Below are positions 1-5,557 of a stretch of DNA of 5,848 nucleotides, one piece after another. Source of the DNA: Candidatus Latescibacterota bacterium (GTDB lineage Bacteria; Latescibacterota; UBA2968; UBA8231); the NCBI GenBank assembly GCA_003529325.1, contig DPVW01000207.1:4882-10729 (forward strand), read 5' to 3'. A program made the position numbers and the translations under genes. How positions within the stretch are numbered: position 1 is the stretch's first letter; each line of letters starts with the position of its first letter. Under the pieces are notes generated by a model that worked only from the letters and a program-made list of their open reading frames with translations, was not told where the DNA came from and ran no database searches.

Positions 1-395
1 GCCGGTGCCCTCGATGGGTGTGAACTTCACCGTGCGGAAACCCTCCTCCAGGCGACGCTGCGCGTCCTCGGCATAACCAGCGGGTTCGCCACCGTGGATC
101 CAGGCGTAACATTCGATGCGCTCGCGGACACGGCCACCGAGCAACTGCCACCCCGCCAGATGACGGTTCGGGTCATGTCACCGAGAAGGCGTTCGATGGC
201 AAGTGGATCGGCGCCGACCACGAAGTGTTCGAGGTCGCGTATGGCGCCAACGACGGCCTGTTCCTTACCGACACAGGAGGGTTCGCCGAAGCCGACGATG
301 CCCGCGTCGGTCTGCAGGCGAACGAAGAGGTAGATCCGAGGCTGACCTGGGGCGCCGATGTCAGCGCTGAGAATGTCGAGTCGAGTGATGCGCAT
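1..395 (-). pseudogene. Mandelate racemase/muconate lactonizing (enolase superfamily) enzyme, 5' part, frame broken by internal deletion
   Basis: The gene resembles sugar-acid dehydratases/racemases of the galactonate dehydratase type, cytoplasmic enzymes that abstract a proton alpha to a carboxylate. The first frame (ATG at 393-395, MRITRLDI) gives the N-terminal capping domain, including DAGIVGFGEPS and TRTVIWRGG. It then departs from the family at about 147-150. The family resumes in another frame with QLLGGRVRERIECYAW, then GEPAGYAEDAQRRLEEGF and TVKFTP, running off the window at base 1. Relatives have about 27 residues between the RGG and QLLGG motifs (the SAI.GIDQALWDIKGK region). Here those are missing, an out-of-frame loss of roughly 82 bases. 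Metal ligands and most of the barrel lie outside the window. I chose ATG 395 over the TTG at 405-407 because family members start near MKITKL. The gene follows the alkyltransferase stop by 8 bases. It is a pseudogene unless the deletion is a sequence or assembly error. Family assignment is confident; substrate is unknown. Confidence 0.85.
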
Positions 396-403
396 CAATG
401 GAT

Positions 404-895
404 TCAATCACCCTCATGGCCGAAGGTGTGCCGCAATTCATGGTCAAGCAGGAATCGCTTGAAGCGGACGCCACCGGCATACCCACCGAGTTTGCCGTCA
501 GCACCGACGACGCGATGACAGGGGATGACGACGGGCAAGGGATTGTTGTGATTGGCGCCGCCCACGGCACGTGCCGCTCCGGGACACCCCAGACTGGCCG
601 CCAGTTCACCATAGGATGAGGTGGTGCCGTAGGGCAACAATTGCAGGGCCTGCCACACCTTCAGCTGGAAGGGTGTACCCTGCGGCCGCAGGGGCAACTC
701 GAAGTCCTGCAGGGCGCCGGCAAAGTAGGCGGTGAGTTGCTCGCCAGCACCAAAAGCAGCGCTATCGTGCCGCGTCCCTTCGGGCGCCACCTCCGTGTCG
801 CCGCCGGCATCGACGAACCACATTCGGTAGATACCGTCGACACGCCAGGCGACGGCGAAATCACCTACTGGGGTGGCAATGAGGCTGTAGTCCAA
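404..895 (-). CDS. ogt: Methylated-DNA--protein-cysteine methyltransferase (O6-alkylguanine-DNA alkyltransferase)
   Basis: This is a suicide DNA-repair protein that moves the alkyl group from O6-alkylguanine (and O4-alkylthymine) in DNA to its own cysteine, acting in the cytoplasm. It has 163 residues, normal for the Ogt family. The N-terminal part (1-70) is the variable ribonuclease-like domain. The C-terminal DNA-binding domain carries PYGTTSSYGELA (88-99) and IPCHRVVGADGKLGGY (124-139). The acceptor is Cys126. Using human AGT spacing, Tyr95, the arginine finger Arg109, Asn118, His127 and Glu153 all fall at the expected places, so the enzyme looks active. The start is TTG (893-895): upstream in frame a stop is met within 7 codons and no ATG precedes Met25. 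The Shine-Dalgarno is weak. The gene starts 10 bases after the stop of the large surface-protein gene and is probably cotranscribed with it. No ada-type regulatory domain is fused. Confidence 0.95.
   Translation of the reverse strand: MDYSLIATPVGDFAVAWRVDGIYRMWFVDAGGDTEVAPEGTRHDSAAFGAGEQLTAYFAGALQDFELPLRPQGTPFQLKVWQALQLLPYGTTSSYGELAASLGCPGAARAVGGANHNNPLPVVIPCHRVVGADGKLGGYAGGVRFKRFLLDHELRHTFGHEGD
411..415 (-). promoter_or_regulatory. Candidate ribosome binding site of the dehydratase gene
   Basis: GAGGG on the minus strand lies inside the last codons of the alkyltransferase gene, 15 bases before ATG 395 and only 3 before TTG 407. Neither spacing is ideal, so translation may depend on coupling to the upstream gene, whose stop codon is at 404-406. 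Confidence 0.35.
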
Positions 896-905
896 TAACT
901 TAGCT

Positions 906-3900
906 CTACTTCAGCATCATCATTCTACCCGTGCCGACAAAATCGGGGGTTGCGAGTCGGTAGAAGTACAGTCCATTGCCCACCGCTCTGCCAGCGGTAT
1001 CCCGGCCATCCCAGCTGACGGAGTAGAAGCCAGCGGGCATCGATTGGCCGGGGACCAGCGTGCGCACCACACGCCCGAGCACGTCATATATCACCAACCG
1101 TGCCGAAGTTTCGGCGGCGAGGGCGAAGTCGATCTGGGTCGATGGATTGAACGGATTCGGATACGCCTGTCCGAGAGCGAATCCAGAGGGCCGCAACGAG
1201 GCGGAGGGAATCGGGGGTGCCAGGCGCACACCAGAGGTCGAGGCCAGCAACAGCTGCTCAAGCTCGATGCGGGTGCCATTGGCGAGTTGCCGATCGCGCA
1301 GACGGAAGGTGAGTTGCGCCAGCACGCCGGTTTCCATCAGGCCCCCGTCGCTGCGAGCATTGCCGAGCAGGATCCGCCCTGGACGCTGCTCGAGGATGCG
1401 GAACCAGTTGTTGTCGGGTGCCGTGGGTCCAGCCTGAGCATCGGTGAAGGACAAGGCCGCCGGATCCCATGTCAGGGTCAGACCATAAGCGTCCACGTCG
1501 TTAAGTGCATCGGCCTGTACAAGCAGCTGTACCACATCACGCGGTAGTGACGACGTGCCATCGAGACCCGCGTCGGCGATGAGGCGGATCTGCGCGGACT
1601 CGTCGACGGGATGGGTGCTGGCCACAGTCTGGGCCGTTTTGCTTGCCGTGGTGCCGAAGGCATCGACGAAGCGGAAAAAGTCGTCGAAGTCGATGAAGGT
1701 CCCGGCGCCGGAGTCGTTCAGATCAAAGTCCGGAAAGTCGTCGGCACTGCCGCCGAAGGCATCGACAAAGGCGAAGAAATCGTCGAAATCGACGGCGCCA
1801 GAATCGTTGAAATCACCCAACAGCAGCGGACCCGTGGATGCGGTGAATTCCTCGGTGACCGTGAACGGTCCCATCAGGTCGCCTTCCACGGCGCGGGCCC
1901 GCCAGTAGTAGGTTGCGCCGTCATCCAGGCTACGCGTGATGGTCCAGGAGGTGGCGGCAGAACCGGAGGTGATGCCGGATTCTGAAGCGGTTACATCGGA
2001 GAAGTCAGACTGTGTCGATACCTGGATCGTATAGGTCAGAGTGGCGCCACTACTGAAGGGCTCGGCGTTAGTGAAAGAGAATGTTGGTCGCAACGCCTCT
2101 CCATCGACACTCAGATCGCTGGGTGCCGTGGGTGCAGCCGACAGGGTCGGGCTCAGCGACAGGTCGAGACCGGGGTCGGACTCGTTGCCGGGTGAAGCCC
2201 GATCGATGGCGGTGATCTGGTATTCGTACGAGCTGCCGTTGTCCAGGCCCAGGTCGGTGTAACCAGGGGTTGGCAGAAGTGTGGCGATGGCGACGAAGCT
2301 ACCGTCGCCGGTCAGTCGTCGGTAGAGGTTGTAGCCACCCAGATCGGCCTCGGAGTTGGTCTCCCACGAGAGCGCGACGGACTCGTTCCCCGCTGTCCCA
2401 GTCAATCCCGTGGGTGCCCCGGGGGCGCTCGTGTCGGGTGCCGCCAAAGTTGTAAAGGAAACTTCAACGGATTCGGTCGGGCCATTGCCGGCGCGGTCGC
2501 CGGAACCGACGGTGAGAAAGTACTCCGTGTCGGGCTGTAGGTTGGTCAAAGCCACGTCGTGCTCAAGTACGTCGGAGGCGTCACCCACGGTTACGTCGAG
2601 CAAACCTGAGACCGTACCCAGATCGACAAAACTGTCCGCCAACTCGTCCGTCAGCCATGTGACGATGGCGCTGAAGTCCGCGGCGGTGACGACGACATCG
2701 CTGAGCACGGGGGGGGTCGCGTCCGGTTCAGGGTCGGTGGTGAAGGACAACACGTCGGTCACAGTCGGCCCGTTGTTGCTCAGATCCGAAGAGGTGACCT
2801 GGTAGAAGTATTCGGTGGCGGGAGTCAGATTGGTCAGGGTGATTTCATGGTCGTCACCCGTTGACGAGGATGTGCGGATAAACAGCAGACTATCCGCTGC
2901 GGTACCAAAATCGATCTGTGCCGTCGCGTCTTCGTCCGTCGTCCACTGAATCGTGGCGACTTCGTCGTTCTGATAAATCACCGCTGGTTCCTCGGTGATC
3001 TCCGGTGCCGTGAGATCGACCTCGGGGTTGGTTGAGAATACCCCTTCGGCGCTCGTGGTGGCGCCGTTGCCGGCAGCGTCGGTGGAACCGACCTGAAAGA
3101 GGTACGGGGAGCCGGGCTCCAGATTTGACAGGACCATCTTGTGGCTTGTCTGACTGACACCGGAATTTGTCCGTCCTTCGCTCACCGATTCGGCACCAAA
3201 CTGCACGTCGGAGTTTGCCGGTTCATCTGTCAGCCACTCGACGATGGCCGTGTCGTGTGTCTTTGACGAAATCGTCGGCCCCGAAAGAATCACCGGGTAC
3301 TGTGTATCCGGGTCGATGTTCGTGGTAAAGGACCCGGCGCCGCCGGGGGGTTGCAGGATCTTGAGACGTTTGCCCGCGCGTGCAGATTTGCTCGCTGGCA
3401 GGTTGGGTTCGAAGCTCGCCGTCTGGCCGTTGGTCGCCTCGACGATGATGCCGTAGTCATAGGCACTTGCTGGGTCCAGACCGGAGATGGTGATGGCGTG
3501 TTCCTGCGACAGACGCAGGCTGCCACTTGCCGTCTGGTCGGCGATCTCAAATTCGTCCGCCGTTCCATACGTGCCATTTTTGGTGCCAAAAAACACACTG
3601 GCGCGGGTGTCGACATCGGTGACAAAAGTCACCACACCGAGTACGTCGCGGACGATGACGAAGGGCCCTTCGACGATGACGGGCGGCAGGGTGTCACCGG
3701 CAGCGGAGGTGCGGAACCTCAGATCCCGACTCCACTGCTGGTTCCCCCGTGGGTCGGTGGACAGGCTGTCACCATCCGGAGTGACGACGGAGATGCGAAA
3801 GCGATAGGCAGTCGACGGCGACAGGTCGGAGAGGGTGACACTGTGTCCGTTGAGAATATCTCCCGAACTGGTGGAGAATTCGTAGAGTTCGGTGCCGGCG

Positions 3901-5342
3901 CTATCCGGATCGCCAAAGGTGGTTTCGGCATAGTCGATCGTCGCCAGAGCGATCTGGTTGAGTTGGAAGTTGATGACCGCCGTTTCCGGGCTCACGACAC
4001 GCGTCGGCGGGGCCAACAGCCGTACCGCCTGACGTTCTGCGCGGGTTCGGAAGGTGCCCATCTTGACGACGGTTACGTCCTCTTCAGTCAACAATCCATC
4101 GGCGATGAGATTGTCAGCGCCCACCAGTCGCGAGGTCACGACGAAGCTGTATTCGGTGTCTGGCAAGAGCAAGCCGACGGTGGCGGCGTGGACGAAGGTG
4201 CCCTCAGGATCCAACAGTACCAGGCCGACTTGATTGCCATCGGTATCGTTGATCAGTAGTTGTGTGTCGGCGGGACGGTTGGTGAACCAACTCGCCGAGG
4301 CACTCCTCCTCGTCGCTTGCACATCGAGATCGGAGGCCGCGGCGGGGCGCAGGTCTGGCGCCAGGCGAGTACGGAATCGGCCTGTGAGCTGGTTCGACGC
4401 CGAACCGGCCAATTCCGTCGATCGAGCTGCGTATTCATACTGCGTATCAGCCGTTAGGCTGTCGATTGCGACGAGGTGACGCCGCAACAACAGCAGCCGG
4501 CGTAATTCCAGCAAAGAAGGGAAAAAGTCGTCGGCGTAGGGCGGGCCCAGGCCGACGTCGGTGAGACTCGAGTCGATGATGGTGGTATTGCTGTCGTTGA
4601 TGGCGATGCCGGCAGCGAACAGCACGCGGGCTGCCGTCACGACGTTGGTATCAAATCGGTCCACACTCTGGCTGGTGACGATGCGCCAGTCACTATCGCC
4701 AGAGGGCCGGATACGAAGCGTATCGGTGAGTCCCACCAGGCGGCTTTCCCAGGCGATGGTGGCACCGTTGAATCGACGGGTCACCTCCGCGTTGAAGATC
4801 CTGTTAGAGAAGCGCCGCACCAGCCTGATGCCCAACTCCCCATCGTCGTAGGTGAACACATCCTCATCATCGGGATCGGCGGAGGTGTTCAACTCGACGC
4901 TGGTCACCCAGATTCCCGAGCCGCCCTCAGTCAGCTCACCGATGACCTCAAAATGGAACGTGCTCAGCAATCCACCGGTGGTTACGGTGGTCAGACCTTT
5001 GCCCAGGATGGTCGAACCGCCATCCACTTCAGCCAGTCCGTCCTCACGCACATCGGGTGCTTTGGGCAGGGCCAGGGCGCCCGGTGTGATATCGCCGAGT
5101 GTGTAGGAGAGGAACTCGACGACCGCCGGGTCGAAGAGGACACGTACGACGACACCCTTGACCTCCGTCGTGCCACTGGCGCGCACGGCGAGGGAGATGG
5201 ATTGACCCACCGCGGGGTTATCGATGCGCACGGGCCCGTCCACAGAGACCACGTAGTCGGGGTTGGGACCGGCCATCACCCCCTGGGCGAGCAGAAGACA
5301 GGCGGCGAACGGCAGCAGGGCGAGCAGGCGTGTCTCACTCAT
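906..5342 (-). CDS. Large exported multimodular protein: cohesin-like, FN3-like array, dockerin-like, cohesin-like, C-terminal sorting domain
   Basis: This is a 1478-residue extracellular or surface protein, probably for adhesion or assembly; no catalytic domain is visible. In order: signal peptide 1-24 (hydrophobic core, cleavage after VMA); cohesin-like module about 30-175 (VVRVLFDPAVVEF, GGLLSTFHFEV); an FN3-like module 175-326 with an Arg/Leu-rich insert; FN3-like modules near 330-434, 440-546, 553-675, 683-772, 779-870 and 876-966; a classical FN3 at 970-1066 (YNLYRR, YEYQITAID); a further FN3-like module 1070-1168 (TYYWRARA); a dockerin-like pair of EF-hand loops 1173-1231; a second cohesin-like module 1247-1375 (LTLTWDPAALSF, GVLAQLTFRL); and a C-terminal domain 1388-1478 opening with YPNPFNPST, the type A sorting (T9SS)/FlgD-like fold. 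The only cysteine I see is Cys15, in the signal peptide. ATG 5340-5342 is preceded by GAAGGA at 9 bases. The frame is open throughout. Module folds are recognised by motif; borders are approximate and the function is inferred. Confidence 0.93.
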   Translation of the reverse strand: MSETRLLALLPFAACLLLAQGVMAGPNPDYVVSVDGPVRIDNPAVGQSISLAVRASGTTEVKGVVVRVLFDPAVVEFLSYTLGDITPGALALPKAPDVREDGLAEVDGGSTILGKGLTTVTTGGLLSTFHFEVIGELTEGGSGIWVTSVELNTSADPDDEDVFTYDDGELGIRLVRRFSNRIFNAEVTRRFNGATIAWESRLVGLTDTLRIRPSGDSDWRIVTSQSVDRFDTNVVTAARVLFAAGIAINDSNTTIIDSSLTDVGLGPPYADDFFPSLLELRRLLLLRRHLVAIDSLTADTQYEYAARSTELAGSASNQLTGRFRTRLAPDLRPAAASDLDVQATRRSASASWFTNRPADTQLLINDTDGNQVGLVLLDPEGTFVHAATVGLLLPDTEYSFVVTSRLVGADNLIADGLLTEEDVTVVKMGTFRTRAERQAVRLLAPPTRVVSPETAVINFQLNQIALATIDYAETTFGDPDSAGTELYEFSTSSGDILNGHSVTLSDLSPSTAYRFRISVVTPDGDSLSTDPRGNQQWSRDLRFRTSAAGDTLPPVIVEGPFVIVRDVLGVVTFVTDVDTRASVFFGTKNGTYGTADEFEIADQTASGSLRLSQEHAITISGLDPASAYDYGIIVEATNGQTASFEPNLPASKSARAGKRLKILQPPGGAGSFTTNIDPDTQYPVILSGPTISSKTHDTAIVEWLTDEPANSDVQFGAESVSEGRTNSGVSQTSHKMVLSNLEPGSPYLFQVGSTDAAGNGATTSAEGVFSTNPEVDLTAPEITEEPAVIYQNDEVATIQWTTDEDATAQIDFGTAADSLLFIRTSSSTGDDHEITLTNLTPATEYFYQVTSSDLSNNGPTVTDVLSFTTDPEPDATPPVLSDVVVTAADFSAIVTWLTDELADSFVDLGTVSGLLDVTVGDASDVLEHDVALTNLQPDTEYFLTVGSGDRAGNGPTESVEVSFTTLAAPDTSAPGAPTGLTGTAGNESVALSWETNSEADLGGYNLYRRLTGDGSFVAIATLLPTPGYTDLGLDNGSSYEYQITAIDRASPGNESDPGLDLSLSPTLSAAPTAPSDLSVDGEALRPTFSFTNAEPFSSGATLTYTIQVSTQSDFSDVTASESGITSGSAATSWTITRSLDDGATYYWRARAVEGDLMGPFTVTEEFTASTGPLLLGDFNDSGAVDFDDFFAFVDAFGGSADDFPDFDLNDSGAGTFIDFDDFFRFVDAFGTTASKTAQTVASTHPVDESAQIRLIADAGLDGTSSLPRDVVQLLVQADALNDVDAYGLTLTWDPAALSFTDAQAGPTAPDNNWFRILEQRPGRILLGNARSDGGLMETGVLAQLTFRLRDRQLANGTRIELEQLLLASTSGVRLAPPIPSASLRPSGFALGQAYPNPFNPSTQIDFALAAETSARLVIYDVLGRVVRTLVPGQSMPAGFYSVSWDGRDTAGRAVGNGLYFYRLATPDFVGTGRMMMLK
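909..1181 (-). other. C-terminal sorting/FlgD-like Ig domain (residues 1388-1478)
   Basis: The final 90 residues open with FALGQAYPNPFNPSTQIDF. They continue with LVIYDVLGRVVRTLV, then FYSVSWDGRDTAGR and GNGLYFYRL, and end in GRMMMLK. This is the pattern of the type A C-terminal domain that directs cargo to the type IX secretion system in Bacteroidota, and of the related FlgD-like Ig fold found in many other phyla. The domain is placed exactly at the C-terminus, as expected for a secretion or anchoring signal. Confidence 0.88.
1218..1604 (-). other. Second cohesin-like module (residues 1247-1375)
   Basis: The module shows VVQLLVQADALNDVDAYG, then LTLTWDPAALSFTDA, the loop PGRILLGNARSDGG and the closing strand GVLAQLTFRLRD. 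This is the usual cohesin-like order (dv-gy-ltl-yDP-l-f, later pG-i-i, later G-la-l-F). It lies between the dockerin-like pair and the C-terminal sorting domain. Confidence 0.7.
1650..1826 (-). other. Dockerin-like pair of calcium-binding loops (residues 1173-1231)
   Basis: Two EF-hand-like loops are each followed by a short helix. Loop 1 is DFNDSGAVDFDD (residues 1177-1188), with Asp, Asn, Ser, Asp and Asp at positions 1, 3, 5, 9 and 12. Loop 2 starts at Asp1207 with DLNDSGA, has three extra residues (GTF), then IDFDD ending at Asp1221. The following helices are almost identical: FFAFVDAFG and FFRFVDAFG. In type I dockerins such loops bind calcium and the duplicated helices contact the cohesin. 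Calcium binding is likely from the ligands seen; a cohesin partner is inference. Confidence 0.8.
1653..1794 (-). repeat. Direct DNA repeat with 99-bp period encoding the dockerin-like helices
   Basis: Bases 1653-1695 and 1752-1794 match at 36 of 43 positions by hand alignment, and the first 15 bases (GCCGAAGGCATCGAC) are identical. The offset is 99 bases, or 33 codons. Such close nucleotide identity suggests a fairly recent duplication or gene conversion inside the dockerin-like segment, in contrast to the diverged FN3-like repeats. Confidence 0.85.
2445..3296 (-). repeat. Three tandem FN3-like repeats of about 95 residues (residues 683-966)
   Basis: Three consecutive modules share one template: a P-x-I/V-L/T-x opening strand, then W-L/T-TDE followed by A-x-S/A-x-V/I-x-FG/LG (TDEPANSDVQFG, TDEDATAQIDFG, TDELADSFVDLG). 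Each continues with H-x-x-x-L-x-N-L-x-P-x-x-x-Y, a short D-x-x-x-N-G turn and a closing FSTN/FTTD/FTTL strand. The modules occupy about 3027-3296, 2733-3008 and 2445-2717. They look like internal duplications that have diverged well at the DNA level. They probably act as spacers that hold the ends of the protein away from the cell surface. Confidence 0.8.
4818..5255 (-). other. N-terminal cohesin-like module (residues 30-175)
   Basis: The pattern of an exported cohesin-like beta sandwich is visible: a lead strand with VGQSISLAVRA, the hallmark VVRVLFDPAVVEFLSY (hydrophobic strand, then D-P, then V/L-x-F), and later GGLLSTFHFEVIGEL. Cohesins bind dockerins in cellulosomes, but in environmental bacteria the same fold is widespread in other secreted proteins. 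Binding to a dockerin is not shown by the sequence. Confidence 0.7.
5271..5342 (-). other. Signal peptide of the large exported protein
   Basis: Residues 1-24 have one Arg at position 5, a hydrophobic core (LLALLPFAACLLLA) and a small-x-small site, VMA, before GPNPD. Signal peptidase I cleavage after residue 24 fits best. Cys15 sits in the middle of the core after FAA, a poor lipobox, so a lipoprotein is less likely. Confidence 0.8.
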
Positions 5343-5437
5343 TGTTAACTATCCTTCGAGGTTCAGCATGGGTCCGTGCAGTGTTGACGCGCTCCCGAAA
5401 TGTAGTCACTTGGGACCGAGGCGCAGGTTGATGCACA
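5343..5437. other. Short intergenic gap upstream of the large gene
   Basis: Apart from the ribosome binding site I see no convincing -35/-10 pair and no hairpin with a T tract. A minus-strand reading frame that may continue the transporter relic (LWAGITAHCDV...) crosses the gap and ends at a TGA about 5335-5337, just inside the large gene. The promoter of the large gene is either here in a form I cannot recognise or further upstream, possibly within the IS. Confidence 0.5.
5352..5357 (-). promoter_or_regulatory. Ribosome binding site of the large exported protein gene
   Basis: GAAGGA on the minus strand lies 9 bases before ATG 5340-5342. It supports this start, which is also directly followed by the signal peptide. 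Confidence 0.75.
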
Positions 5438-5557
5438 TCACAATGGGCCGTTATGCCAGCCCAGAGCTGCCGTGCGCGACCCGGTCAGACGTTCATGCAG
5501 GTATAGTACACCAAAGAGCGCCCCGAAGAGTACGAAAGATTCCCGGGCGGCCAACTT
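5438..5557 (-). pseudogene. C-terminal remnant of an EamA/DMT-family membrane transporter
   Basis: The frame reads KLAARESFVLFGALFG, then VLYLHERLTGSRTAAL, and soon ends (GWHNGPL, stop at 5438-5440). The RES-VLF-ALFGVL-L-ERLT pattern is typical of the penultimate membrane helix and following loop in the second EamA repeat of drug/metabolite transporters, normally about 290-300 residues with ten helices. The last helix should follow ERLT. It is missing in this frame, but a neighbouring frame gives WAGITA, which resembles the usual LAGI helix start, so a small frame-breaking deletion near 5458-5466 is possible. The fragment begins about 25 bases after the transposase stop codon on the same strand, as if the IS had inserted into, or deleted into, the transporter gene. 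No start or N-terminal part is present. The identification rests on about 30 residues. Confidence 0.55.

Noticed and set aside
405..407. TTG as start of the dehydratase gene, overlapping the ogt stop
   Set aside because: It adds MNPL ahead of the family's usual MKITKL-like start, and the GAGGG motif would be only 3 bases away; ATG 395 fits better.
1653..1794. CRISPR-like or regulatory repeat
   Set aside because: Only two copies, and both encode matching dockerin-like helices in frame.
1044..1985. Overlapping plus-strand open frames opposite the C-terminal domain, second cohesin-like module and dockerin-like pair
   Set aside because: Low-complexity products without family motifs; the 99-bp repeat seen there is explained by the minus-strand dockerin-like coding.
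3351..4259. A 302-codon open frame on the plus strand opposite the large gene
   Set aside because: It is antisense to intact FN3-like modules, its product has no recognisable domain, and long antisense frames are common in GC-rich genes.
5262..5342. Lipoprotein signal (Cys15 in the hydrophobic core)
   Set aside because: FAAC is a poor lipobox and the hydrophobic core continues well past the cysteine to a good VMA cleavage site.
5343..5437. Sigma-70 promoter for the large gene, with TACATT as a -10 box
   Set aside because: Two mismatches in the -10 and no -35-like hexamer at a workable distance.
5428..5443. Small palindrome-like sequence (GATG/CATC arms) upstream of the large gene as an operator or terminator
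   Set aside because: The arms are only four bases with a two-base spacer and no T tract; such a motif is expected by chance.
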